A stretch of 37,168 nt of DNA, taken from assembly GCF_938029845.1 (NCBI RefSeq), contig NZ_CALHGG010000185.1, positions 1 to 37,168 of the forward strand, read 5' to 3'. The notes beneath the pieces are model-generated. The model did no database searches, was not told the origin of the DNA, and worked only from the letters and a program-made list of their open reading frames with translations. The position numbers were made by a program, and so were the translations under genes. Below are positions 26,489-34,971 of this stretch, piece after piece. This DNA is from an uncultured Capnocytophaga sp. GTDB lineage: Bacteria; Bacteroidota; Bacteroidia; Flavobacteriales; Flavobacteriaceae. Positions within the stretch are counted from its first letter, which is position 1; the number at the start of each line of letters is the position of its first letter.

Positions 26489-29065
26489 TTAGAATGGATA
26501 ATTAATTCCTATGTTGAAAACAAAATTAGAGAGTTTCAGCTTATTAGTCCAGTGTGGTGTCACCAGCTTGGAAGGGTTGTATAGCTTCATACCAAAATCC
26601 CCACGTATGACAAAATAGTTGAGGTCATAGCGCAACCCAAAGCCTGTCGCCAAAGCTATATCTGATATATCTGATAAGCGATCTAGCATGGCCTCTGTTC
26701 GATCCTCACTGTCCAGTAGGTGCCATACATTCCCCGCATCTAGGAAAAGTGCCCCTTTTAGTGCATTGGCTATGGTAAAGCGATATTCCGCATTAGCAGC
26801 CAACTTGAAATTGGCTTCGTTAAATTCCAAAGCCGAACCTGAAGAACCTGGTCCCAGAGAGTAGGCGCGCCAACCTCGGTTGTCATTAGCTCCTCCTGCA
26901 AAATAACTACGTGAGAAAGGAATATTCTTCCCGTTCCCATAGGGCATCGCAAAACCAATGAATCCACGCAGGGCGAGAACTTCTCCACTATTTTTCCTTG
27001 TCGATAGCGGAAAGTGCTTGATGTATTCCAGCTCTGCCTTAGCATATTGCGCATAAGCTACATCCAAAAACTTGCGTTGACCTTGATCATCGGTAGGTAG
27101 CTTGCGTATAATATTCAGCAGTTGAGGGAAATTCCCCGCCGTCTCTACCTTTACACGGAATTGCTCATAAGTCGGCTCATAGTAATTCAGCGTATTATTG
27201 GACATATAGGTAAAGCTCGTAGCTAGGATAAGGTCATTGCGTGTAAGGTGATAAAAACGTTCATAGAGGTTGAGCAACTCCAAATTTCGCTGAGCAGGAT
27301 TCGTCCAGTCCCTGCGGAACATATCATAAATGAAATAGTCATAGGCAATTCTCCTGTCCAAGTTGCCATGAGCGTCTAAGTACCGAGAGGGGACAGAACC
27401 TTCTTTCTTTACAATTCCATTGAGAATTTCGTAGGAACTCTCATATACATTGAAATAATTTTGGGGATTTTTGTTATGTACATATTCTATATCCAAGAGT
27501 TCCAATATATTGCGATTAGCCATATTAGGGCTCCAAGTATAGCGAAGTACTCCCGAGGTTTTCTGCCTATCCAAACCTATATTTTCTTGGGTACTAGTGG
27601 AGAATTGCAATATGGTCTGTGGTGTTTTGGAATAAGGGATAAGTGATTCTATCCTACCAAAGAACCATATACGTGGAATAGTCAGGCGCAAGCCTCCTCC
27701 ATATTCAAAGATATTAAAGAATGCTGAGCTCCCATCCAAGAATTGCTGAGCCCCCATGGTAATTCTGGGGGTTACCTCCAAAGTTTCCGCCCCACGAAAA
27801 ACGTTCCTCGCTATAAAAGAAGTACTAAAACCTATCCCAAACTCTTGTATAGAGGAACGTGATAGCTCCAAACTTGTCTCTATTGAAAAGCGCTTAAGGG
27901 GTTCTAGGTATATATCTGCCTCCAAAACCCTTTCCAAGGTATCATTCTTGGCATAGCGGTATTGTATATTGGGATACTTGAAGGCTCTTAGGTTGTTGAT
28001 CTGCCTGTAAGCATTGTTGCGGTCTATATCTCGGTAAAGGCTCTGGGAACGCAGGGCAATAGCATCATAGAGCGTTTGCTTACGATAGCGCAACTTGTTG
28101 CGGTAGTAGTAAGTAATCCCTTTGTATTCTAAGGAATCATAGGTAGTATTCTGAAAAGAAGAATCATAATCAGTATATAGGCGCACCTTCCTTATCTTAT
28201 GAGATTTGTAAGGCTTCTCCGTAGGAGGGTCAGTGGAGCGGTCTATATAGTTGGCAATGGTAGTGGTTACATTGATCAGCGAATCGTTATTATAGACTAC
28301 TGTATCTCGTGCTATGGTAAAATCTATCGCACTTTGCTGAAAGTTATAGAAACCATTATTACGCAATAGGCTAGTAATACGTGCTCTTTCATTATTGAAT
28401 TTCTCCAAGTGATAGAAAGTGCGCGGCTTAATAATACGCTCATTGATACGCTTTTTGTAGAGGGAATCAATCTCTGGAGAAAGGATTTGAGTATCCAATG
28501 AGTCTATGTAATAGCGTCGCCCCCTATCTATGAGATAGGTTACCGAAGCCTGTTTTTCTTTATCTGTGGGGGTTATCTCATAGTGGCTTTTATTATTAAA
28601 ATAGCCTACACTGTTGTAATAAGCATTCAGGGTATGTGCCGATTTGCGGGTCTCTACCGTATCTATAATCACAGGTGCCTGTCCCATTCGCTGAAGCATT
28701 CTATCCTTGCCCGATACCAAGAAAGATTTCCCTAAGCGTTGGGTCTGCTTTTTAGAGAGGAAACCATCCAAGAACCGATGCCACTTAGGATGTCTCTCAA
28801 GCCATTTTTGGTAGTTCTCCTCCGCATGATCATCGGCTAAGTTATAGATAAGCAACCCCAGTGGAATACCCAACAATCGTGAATTGGGTTCCTGACGTAG
28901 ATAACCATAGATATTGGCATTCTTAGGTTTTTTATCATTAACAGAAATTGTATTCTTACGCAGCAAATACGCTCCCTCTGGCACCTTCTTTGTAGGATTA
29001 CACCCCAGCAGATAAGCTAAAGCAAAGAGTAAGAATAGCGTTTTAGCAACAAATTTATGCTTCAT
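26489..29065 (-). CDS. tamL: TamL, outer-membrane assembly lipoprotein of the BamA/TamA family
   Basis: An 858-residue Omp85-family protein. It begins with a lipoprotein signal (lipobox LLGC, Cys22) followed by NPTKKVPEGAYLL, typical of the Bacteroidota TamL group, in which the TamA barrel protein is lipid-anchored. POTRA-like repeats occupy about residues 30-400 (for example RKVRLYTDYDSSF), and the C-terminal half is a beta-barrel with SRSYFAGGANDNRGWRAY, the VRGWR-like L6 loop motif, and a final aromatic (NIGINYPF). TamL and TamB shuttle or insert outer-membrane material; tamB is not in this window. A clean promoter lies 24 bases upstream. A DHS-like gene follows 34 bases after its stop. 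Confidence 0.9.
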   Translation of the reverse strand: MKHKFVAKTLFLLFALAYLLGCNPTKKVPEGAYLLRKNTISVNDKKPKNANIYGYLRQEPNSRLLGIPLGLLIYNLADDHAEENYQKWLERHPKWHRFLDGFLSKKQTQRLGKSFLVSGKDRMLQRMGQAPVIIDTVETRKSAHTLNAYYNSVGYFNNKSHYEITPTDKEKQASVTYLIDRGRRYYIDSLDTQILSPEIDSLYKKRINERIIKPRTFYHLEKFNNERARITSLLRNNGFYNFQQSAIDFTIARDTVVYNNDSLINVTTTIANYIDRSTDPPTEKPYKSHKIRKVRLYTDYDSSFQNTTYDSLEYKGITYYYRNKLRYRKQTLYDAIALRSQSLYRDIDRNNAYRQINNLRAFKYPNIQYRYAKNDTLERVLEADIYLEPLKRFSIETSLELSRSSIQEFGIGFSTSFIARNVFRGAETLEVTPRITMGAQQFLDGSSAFFNIFEYGGGLRLTIPRIWFFGRIESLIPYSKTPQTILQFSTSTQENIGLDRQKTSGVLRYTWSPNMANRNILELLDIEYVHNKNPQNYFNVYESSYEILNGIVKKEGSVPSRYLDAHGNLDRRIAYDYFIYDMFRRDWTNPAQRNLELLNLYERFYHLTRNDLILATSFTYMSNNTLNYYEPTYEQFRVKVETAGNFPQLLNIIRKLPTDDQGQRKFLDVAYAQYAKAELEYIKHFPLSTRKNSGEVLALRGFIGFAMPYGNGKNIPFSRSYFAGGANDNRGWRAYSLGPGSSGSALEFNEANFKLAANAEYRFTIANALKGALFLDAGNVWHLLDSEDRTEAMLDRLSDISDIALATGFGLRYDLNYFVIRGDFGMKLYNPSKLVTPHWTNKLKLSNFVFNIGINYPF

Positions 29066-29088
29066 CGGATAGCCTCAAAATTTCGGCT

Positions 29089-29118
29089 CAAAATTACAAA
29101 TTTTATACGATAATACAA
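29089..29118 (-). promoter_or_regulatory. tamL promoter
   Basis: Minus strand: TTG (29116-29118), 19-base spacer, TAATTTTG (29089-29096). The tamL ATG follows 23 bases after the -7 element. Confidence 0.75.
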
Positions 29119-29187
29119 TTATAATTATCAATTGTTAATTGTTAATTATTAATTATCAAAGATGCTCTACTTGTTTGATCCTATAAT

Positions 29188-29282
29188 CAAGACGCAATAA
29201 ATGGCATCTCTACCCTAATGCTAGCTAAGACAATTCTCCACTTAGCATAGTCTTTTGTAGAGACGCAATTTATTGCGCCTTG
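29188..29282. repeat. 95-base palindromic element with GACGCAATAAAT core
   Basis: Arms 29188-29213 and 29257-29282 match as a 26-bp inverted repeat with three differences. The core resembles the TAGAGACGCAATTTATTGCGTC-type palindromes that recur in many Bacteroidota and cyanobacterial genomes (from memory; core shown only in part: GAGACGCAATTTATTGCG). A nested 6-bp stem GCTAAG/CTTAGC (29224-29229, 29241-29246) gives a cruciform shape. No transposase ORF fits inside, so at most it is a MITE or REP-like unit. Confidence 0.7.
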
Positions 29283-29369
29283 AAAAAATCACATCTTAGT
29301 TATATAATTCACATTGACATATAAACCTAAATATCAATTAATTACAGCTTTAACATTAACAATTGACAA

Positions 29370-32300
29370 TTATTTCCTCCTCTTTCTCACAAACACCACC
29401 AATCCCACAAGGGCTACTAGTACCGCCACTGCTATCCATACTCCATCTAAGGAGACTTTCTTCTTCTCTTGTCCTGTGGTAGTTTCTTCTTTCTGGAGTA
29501 TCTTACTATCCTTGGTATCATATACTTCCTCAGAGGCCTGATTAGCGGCTGAAAGCTGTTTTTGGTAAGCCTGAGCATTGGCCTCAGGTGCTTTTTGTGA
29601 GATGTATTCTTGCAATTTCTTATTTTCAGATGAGAACTGGGAAGAAGTGACTCCATATTCCTTAACCAAATCCGTATGGAGCGTAGCCAATTGGGCTATC
29701 TGTGCCTCTGTTGCCTTCCACATTCCTTTGCGGGAGGCCTCGAGCATCACCGCTGTTACCTCTTCCATGGAGACACCATTTTCACGTTTGATAAAGTCGG
29801 TCACACCCAATTTGTTTTTATCTTCTATATAAGTGTCATATACCTCATTCCATAGGGCATCATCTATCAGTTCAGGACGAGTAGCCTCCCAACCGTACAT
29901 ATTAGTTACAATCTCTTGGATTTGCCCTGCCGCAGAGGCCTTGCCTTTCATCATCTCTTTGATATACTTAGGATTGAGTATAGTAGCACGTGCCTCAACT
30001 CCTACCGCTTCCTTAAGCTCTTGCAGGTGCATATTCTTATGGTTGCGATAATCCGCCAAATAGGCATCAGGGTCTTTGCCGGTTACTTCCTTAATAGCTG
30101 CATTCATGCCTCCCATGAACTCATACACGTGATCAAGGCTCAGCGCTCCCCAAGTATTATTTTGGCGTGGCTGAATCAATACATCTGCATTCTTAATAGC
30201 TGCACGGAACATACCTTCTTGGAACTGACTCCAGTTCTCTTTAGTACCATAGAACGCCCCCATATTGTGCATATACACTTGAGCAATATCCTTTTGGGTC
30301 TCCCACTTGTCCCCTGCATGGATGAGCTCTTTGATACCTGTATCATATCTACCTTGTAGCCCTCCGAAAATACGCTGGGTGGACATCTCTCGGGCTTCCT
30401 TAGGAGGTATCCCCGCTTCTACCAATTCCTTTTCTATATCTACCGTACCTGCACTCACCTCATTGGCATAAGGCTCCTGACCAAGTGCGCTCACCATTTC
30501 TATGGCTTTGGTAATGAGGAACAAGCGAGAAGCCGCCAAGTCACGGAACTGACCGGAGGTTTGTATGACCACATCTATACGAGGGCGACCTAACTCTTCA
30601 GAAGGGATCAGGCGTATGTCGCCCACACGGCCAAAGGTATCCCACACAGGTTCTACTCCTAGCATATAGAGGGCTTGGGCTATGGAGACACCCTCAGTTT
30701 CTACAAACTCAGAACTCCAGAAAGTATAAGCTATTTTCTTAGGATATTCACCATGCTTTTCCTTGTATTCATTCAATACATTTTGGGCTAAGGCTACCCC
30801 TCTGTCCCAAGCCAATTTGCTAGGTGTACTTTCTGCATTGACAGAATAGAGATTGTGTCCAGTAGGTACCCCTTTAGGGTTGGCTACTGCATCTCCCCCT
30901 GAAGAGGGCGGGGTATAACCTCCACTAAGCGCATTGAAAAAGGCTTTTTCTTCCAAACGAGGGCTTTGTTGTAAGCCATCTCGGTAGAAAACAATATTGG
31001 TAATGGCTTCTTCTATACCTACTATGGCACGAGCACGGTCTATTTTAGCCTTTTTAGCGGCCAATTCGGCCAATTCTTTCTCTGTGAGTGGTTTGCGTTC
31101 TTCTTTCTTAACAGCGGGTTTCTTGGTTTTAGTAGCCTTTCCTACGGCATCAGGTTTCTTTCCCTTAACTGTATCTGCCTTGCTATGAGCCGTGGAATCC
31201 TTGCCTTTTGCAGCTTCCTTCTCCATTTGCTTTTTAAGGAAATAAGGCATACCTGATTGGTCTTCTGCTGCCATGGTTTCCTTTGCTTTCTGTAATTCCT
31301 CTGCAGTGATATGAGCATAGGCACAGATAAGTTCAGTAGTTACTGGTTTCCCCGTAAGCACTTGACTTACGAGTGTTTTAGCTGGATTCAAGTACTGCTG
31401 GGAGAAAAACACCTTGCGCTTGAGATCTCTCTCACTCACCTTACCATCTATCTTATGGAGTGCGGCTACACTATAAGCAATAGGATCGGCGGACATAGCC
31501 ACAACAGTAGAGTTGATTTTATCCGCCGGATAAGGAATTCCCATAGTGTAAAGCTCTCCATTGATCTTCTCTGTGGCGATCTCTTCGGCAAAGTTGGACA
31601 AGCGATCTATCTCGGCCTCTGTATAAGGCTGAGTAAGCAAACTATCCAAGCGCAAGTCTCGGTGTAAGCCCATACCCACGGCTAACTTTTTAATATGTAG
31701 GGAGATGGTATTCTTATCAATAGGATTCTTTGACTTTTGATAAGAAAGTATGGTGTTCTCCAATTCATTGAAGGTATTGCGCATATCACTTTCGGTAAAG
31801 GCGGGCGTAAGGTAAGAAACAATGGAGCCATACGAACGACGTTTGGCCATCATTGCCTCCCCTATGTTGCCTATCGTATAATAATAGAAGTGAGGCACGG
31901 TGCCTACCAAGATATCTCCCCAATCATAGTCAGAGAGGGTAACCTGCTTATTGGGGGTAAATTCCAAAGAGCCATGGGTACCAAAGTGAATAAGCGCATC
32001 GGCCTTCAATCCGTTTTGTACCCATAAGTAAGCCCCTATATAGGCATAAGGGGGTATTTCCTTAACCCCATGTTGTACCTTGAAATCATCTTCTGTACTA
32101 ATGGCAGCGGGGGGTTGGGGCAATATAGTTACATTACCAAAAGTAAGGCGTGCTACCCCCAAATAGTCCTTGTCGTCCTTATGAGTAGCCAAATAATTAC
32201 CTGGAATGGCACCATTGTGAGCCACCACTTGCTCATAGAGGTCTTTTGGCAGGGTTCCCTTAAGCCAACTATCTAGCTCACTAGCTTCTACCAATGCAGG

Positions 32301-33608
32301 ATTCCCTTGTGCAAAAAAGCGCTCAATCTCTCCTTTGGCACTAGCACGGTAGGTATTAGCATGATTGTTTAGCAATGTGTGAAACTCTTCCACAGTAGCA
32401 GGAAGATTATCCACCTTATAGCCTTCTTTTTTCAGTTGTATAAGGAAATTATAAAGGGATTCTATAACCTCCAAACCTTGTGCTACAGGAGGATTGAGAC
32501 CTACTCCCTTGAAATATACAATAGCCAATTTCTTATCCGCATTAGCTTGCTTTTTCAGTTGGGTAAAATTATGTATAATCTTGGCAAACTTAGCGGCACG
32601 GTTACCAATAGCATTAAGGAAATAATACCCATCCTTATTCTTATCTTGTGCAATAACCACATAGGGATAAAGAGCACCGTCCAATTCTGGCATTACTACC
32701 GTCTGACCTAAGAAACCACCTGCCATGCCCATAGGGTCTTTTTCCCATTTTTCTTTGAGAGTGAGCACTGAAAGTCCTGTAAAGAAAGGTATGTTTTTCT
32801 GTTTAATCCAATTGATAAATTTCTCTGGAGCCCCCATCATCATCTGCCCATGTGGAAAATAGACAATAGCATCAGGATTTATCTCTTCCAAGAATTCTAT
32901 TCGCTTGGTCTGTGCGGTAAAGGGATATACATTCATTTCTTCATTCTGCAGGGCTGAAATTACCCCATTGAGGTGTTCCTTATTTCCTGCAAAAGGTTCA
33001 TGCAAACCCGCTACTACTGCCACACGTGGAGCGCCTTCCTTGTAGAAATTATGTTGCTTGAGATAGTCCTCATAGTCCTTCAGGTTGTTGAAAGAAAGCT
33101 CATCGTCTAGGTGAAAATAGACATTCTCCTTACGCTCTATGGCAGGAGCTGGCTCCGTGGCAAACCACTTCTTATCTATATATTTACGTACATACAGCGC
33201 CAAGTTTTGGTAGTTATTCTTATTGGCACTCTCCAAGTACTCGGATACTCTCTTTAGGTCTTCCTCTGCTAAGGTACTGATGTCATTATCAGGATTCGTT
33301 ACCGCAAAACTGTGGAAAGGTATTTTACGAGAAGCCTCAATTAGCATATCGCGTTGTTCCTCACTGATTTTCATACCCATACCCCATATAAGTACAAAGT
33401 CAAATCCCTTAAGCTTATCCAATTCATCCGTAGAAACCTCCTCGAACTTGATAAACCTGTCCTTATTGGATAGGATAATATTGGAAGATTGGTAGCTTAA
33501 GAAATTCACCAAGGCAATACGTGTAGGTGAGATAAACCGCTGATACACAAAATACCCCACCCCACAAAGCAATAATGCTAAGACAAACAGTAGTAATTTT
33601 CTTCTCAT
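29370..33608 (-). CDS. cobN: CobN/HmuS-like chelatase-family protein anchored in the membrane
   Basis: A 1412-residue protein of the CobN/BchH large-chelatase family. Family blocks are clear: LIHFGTHGSLEFTPNKQ, MAKRRSYGSIVSYLTP, FWSSEFVETEGVSIAQALY, LGRPRIDVVIQTSGQFRD and FGGLQGRYDTG. Unlike cytosolic CobN it has an N-terminal anchor (residues 5-25 after MRRK) and a C-terminal one (about 1390-1407) followed by RKRRK, so the catalytic body should be periplasmic and tethered at both ends. This matches the Bacteroidota HmuS type of the hmuYRSTUV haem-uptake locus, proposed to strip metal from haem-like tetrapyrroles. No hmuY, hmuR, TonB-dependent receptor, CobS/CobT or ExbB-like gene is nearby. 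A Lys/Ala-rich low-complexity insert covers about residues 790-856. Family certain; metal and direction of reaction unknown. Confidence 0.87.
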   Translation of the reverse strand: MRRKLLLFVLALLLCGVGYFVYQRFISPTRIALVNFLSYQSSNIILSNKDRFIKFEEVSTDELDKLKGFDFVLIWGMGMKISEEQRDMLIEASRKIPFHSFAVTNPDNDISTLAEEDLKRVSEYLESANKNNYQNLALYVRKYIDKKWFATEPAPAIERKENVYFHLDDELSFNNLKDYEDYLKQHNFYKEGAPRVAVVAGLHEPFAGNKEHLNGVISALQNEEMNVYPFTAQTKRIEFLEEINPDAIVYFPHGQMMMGAPEKFINWIKQKNIPFFTGLSVLTLKEKWEKDPMGMAGGFLGQTVVMPELDGALYPYVVIAQDKNKDGYYFLNAIGNRAAKFAKIIHNFTQLKKQANADKKLAIVYFKGVGLNPPVAQGLEVIESLYNFLIQLKKEGYKVDNLPATVEEFHTLLNNHANTYRASAKGEIERFFAQGNPALVEASELDSWLKGTLPKDLYEQVVAHNGAIPGNYLATHKDDKDYLGVARLTFGNVTILPQPPAAISTEDDFKVQHGVKEIPPYAYIGAYLWVQNGLKADALIHFGTHGSLEFTPNKQVTLSDYDWGDILVGTVPHFYYYTIGNIGEAMMAKRRSYGSIVSYLTPAFTESDMRNTFNELENTILSYQKSKNPIDKNTISLHIKKLAVGMGLHRDLRLDSLLTQPYTEAEIDRLSNFAEEIATEKINGELYTMGIPYPADKINSTVVAMSADPIAYSVAALHKIDGKVSERDLKRKVFFSQQYLNPAKTLVSQVLTGKPVTTELICAYAHITAEELQKAKETMAAEDQSGMPYFLKKQMEKEAAKGKDSTAHSKADTVKGKKPDAVGKATKTKKPAVKKEERKPLTEKELAELAAKKAKIDRARAIVGIEEAITNIVFYRDGLQQSPRLEEKAFFNALSGGYTPPSSGGDAVANPKGVPTGHNLYSVNAESTPSKLAWDRGVALAQNVLNEYKEKHGEYPKKIAYTFWSSEFVETEGVSIAQALYMLGVEPVWDTFGRVGDIRLIPSEELGRPRIDVVIQTSGQFRDLAASRLFLITKAIEMVSALGQEPYANEVSAGTVDIEKELVEAGIPPKEAREMSTQRIFGGLQGRYDTGIKELIHAGDKWETQKDIAQVYMHNMGAFYGTKENWSQFQEGMFRAAIKNADVLIQPRQNNTWGALSLDHVYEFMGGMNAAIKEVTGKDPDAYLADYRNHKNMHLQELKEAVGVEARATILNPKYIKEMMKGKASAAGQIQEIVTNMYGWEATRPELIDDALWNEVYDTYIEDKNKLGVTDFIKRENGVSMEEVTAVMLEASRKGMWKATEAQIAQLATLHTDLVKEYGVTSSQFSSENKKLQEYISQKAPEANAQAYQKQLSAANQASEEVYDTKDSKILQKEETTTGQEKKKVSLDGVWIAVAVLVALVGLVVFVRKRRK

Positions 33609-33670
33609 AGGAATAGATTTTTACGTCTTTTATTATTGATAATTAGATTTATTTTATATAATATGCTTCG

Positions 33671-33700
33671 GCAAAGATACAACTTTTTTTAGAACTTCAA
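33671..33700 (-). promoter_or_regulatory. Promoter of the cobN/hmuS-like gene
   Basis: Minus strand: TTG (33698-33700), 18-base spacer, TATCTTTGC (33671-33679), a full consensus match. The leader would be about 55 bases. No Fur-box-like palindrome is obvious nearby. Confidence 0.78.
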
Positions 33701-34011
33701 TAAAGAAAAAAGAAAAATTTAATGATTGATAATGATACAGACTTATCAACATTCGTTGGCTTTTATTTATCAACAATTATATTTTTATTACCGTAATTTC
33801 TTGTTAAATCCAACTAATTAACAACATATCCTTATTTGTTGAAAATTATTTTTTGATTACTAATTTTTTCGTATACATACATCACATTTTAAACACAACA
33901 TACTCATTACAAACAATTTACAAAAACACCTTTACATATTTATTCCTTAAAGAATAGGAGCTGTTACCCTCTTTGATACCTCCCAAAAATACAGAATAAC
34001 AAATTAGCATG

Positions 34012-34020
34012 TAATTTTGC
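34012..34020 (+). promoter_or_regulatory. -7 element of the PLP-enzyme operon
   Basis: TAATTTTGC is a perfect -7 match but lacks a TTG at the expected distance. Transcription from it would begin near 34027, leaving a very short leader to ATG 34033 or 34042. Confidence 0.5.
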
Positions 34021-34032
34021 TCAAGAAATTTG

Positions 34033-34971
34033 ATGCGTAAAATGATTGCGATTCCTGTCATAGAGACCCAAAAAGTCCCTATCAGCTATCCTCATGGGAT
34101 CACTCTGTATATAAAGCGCGAGGACAAGACTCATGTACATGTTTCTGGAAACAAATACCGGAAACTCAAGTACAATTTGTTAGAAGCTATCCAAAAGGGA
34201 TACAAACAGCTTATCACCTTCGGAGGGGCGTACTCAAATCATATTGCAGCCACTGCCTATGCAGGAAAAGTGGCAGGTATAGAAACCATTGGTGTGATTC
34301 GTGGAGATGAATTAGCCGGTGAAGTCGCCCACAACCCTACCCTTAGCTTTGCTCAGGAATGTGGTATGCGCTTCCATTTTGTCTCCCGTGAGCAGTTTCG
34401 TCTAAAGCATACAGAGACTTTCAAGGAGGAATTGACCAAGTTATTTGGCCCTTATTACTATATCCCTGAAGGAGGCACCAATGCCTTAGCTATAAAGGGT
34501 ACTGAAGAGATTCTCTCCGCTGAGGATGCGGACTACGACTTTATTACCACTGCGGTAGGTACGGGCGGTACCATTGCAGGGCTGATTAACAGTGCCCTAC
34601 CTCACCAAAAAATATTAGGGTTCCCTGCCCTCTGTGGAAAGTTCTTAGAAGAGGAGATACAAAAATGGATACATGGATCCAATCATTGGCAGCTGATACA
34701 TGACTATAACTTAGGCGGTTATGCCAAGGTCAATGAACCTTTTATCCGCTTTTTGAATGATTTTTTCAGGCAAACGCATATTCCCTTAGACCCTGTCTAT
34801 ACAGGTAAGATGATCTATGGGGTTACCGATCTTATTGAAAAGGGATTTTTCCCCAACAATAGTAAAATATTAGCCATCCACACCGGTGGATTGCAAGGCA
34901 TATATGGAATGAACCAAAAACTTAATAGTAAAAAGAAACAAACGCTGGATTATGAACAAGAAATTAATTAG
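34033..34971 (+). CDS. PLP-dependent ACC deaminase / D-cysteine desulfhydrase-family enzyme
   Basis: A 312-residue fold-type II PLP enzyme. The PLP lysine is in SGNKYRKLKYN, the substrate loop in FGGAYSNHIAATA, and the phosphate cup in AVGTGGTIAGL. The family includes D-cysteine desulfhydrase and 1-aminocyclopropane-1-carboxylate deaminase; in gut and oral bacteria the former is the likelier activity, but the sequence does not decide. ATG 34033 is chosen; a TTG one codon upstream and ATG 34042 (MIAIPVIE) are alternatives, the latter giving a more usual leader. Its last 20 bases overlap the next gene, so translation is probably coupled. Confidence 0.85.
   Translation: MRKMIAIPVIETQKVPISYPHGITLYIKREDKTHVHVSGNKYRKLKYNLLEAIQKGYKQLITFGGAYSNHIAATAYAGKVAGIETIGVIRGDELAGEVAHNPTLSFAQECGMRFHFVSREQFRLKHTETFKEELTKLFGPYYYIPEGGTNALAIKGTEEILSAEDADYDFITTAVGTGGTIAGLINSALPHQKILGFPALCGKFLEEEIQKWIHGSNHWQLIHDYNLGGYAKVNEPFIRFLNDFFRQTHIPLDPVYTGKMIYGVTDLIEKGFFPNNSKILAIHTGGLQGIYGMNQKLNSKKKQTLDYEQEIN

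Larger units (their letters stand above)
29066..29369. other. 304-base intergenic region between cobN-like gene and tamL
   Basis: It holds the tamL promoter, an AT-rich run of ATTGTTAATTGTTAATTATTAATTATC-type degenerate repeats (about 29117-29158, given here in overlapping units), a 95-base palindromic element, and another AACATTAACAATTGACAATT stretch just before the end of the cobN-like gene. No ORF or RNA gene is seen, and no intrinsic terminator for the cobN-like gene is obvious unless the palindrome serves. Confidence 0.6.
33609..34032. other. 424-base AT-rich divergent intergenic region
   Basis: This spacer holds divergent promoters for the cobN-like gene (minus) and the PLP enzyme (plus). 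Between them is a very AT-rich stretch with TTATCAACA at 33743-33751 and 33767-33775, TTAACAACA at 33818-33826 and the inverse TGTTGAAAA at 33837-33845, which resemble relaxed DnaA boxes. No ORF, tRNA or terminator is seen. Confidence 0.55.

Noticed and set aside
33609..34032. tRNA or other RNA gene in the large spacer
   Set aside because: No cloverleaf-like pairing, TTC-loop motif or GC-rich block is seen.
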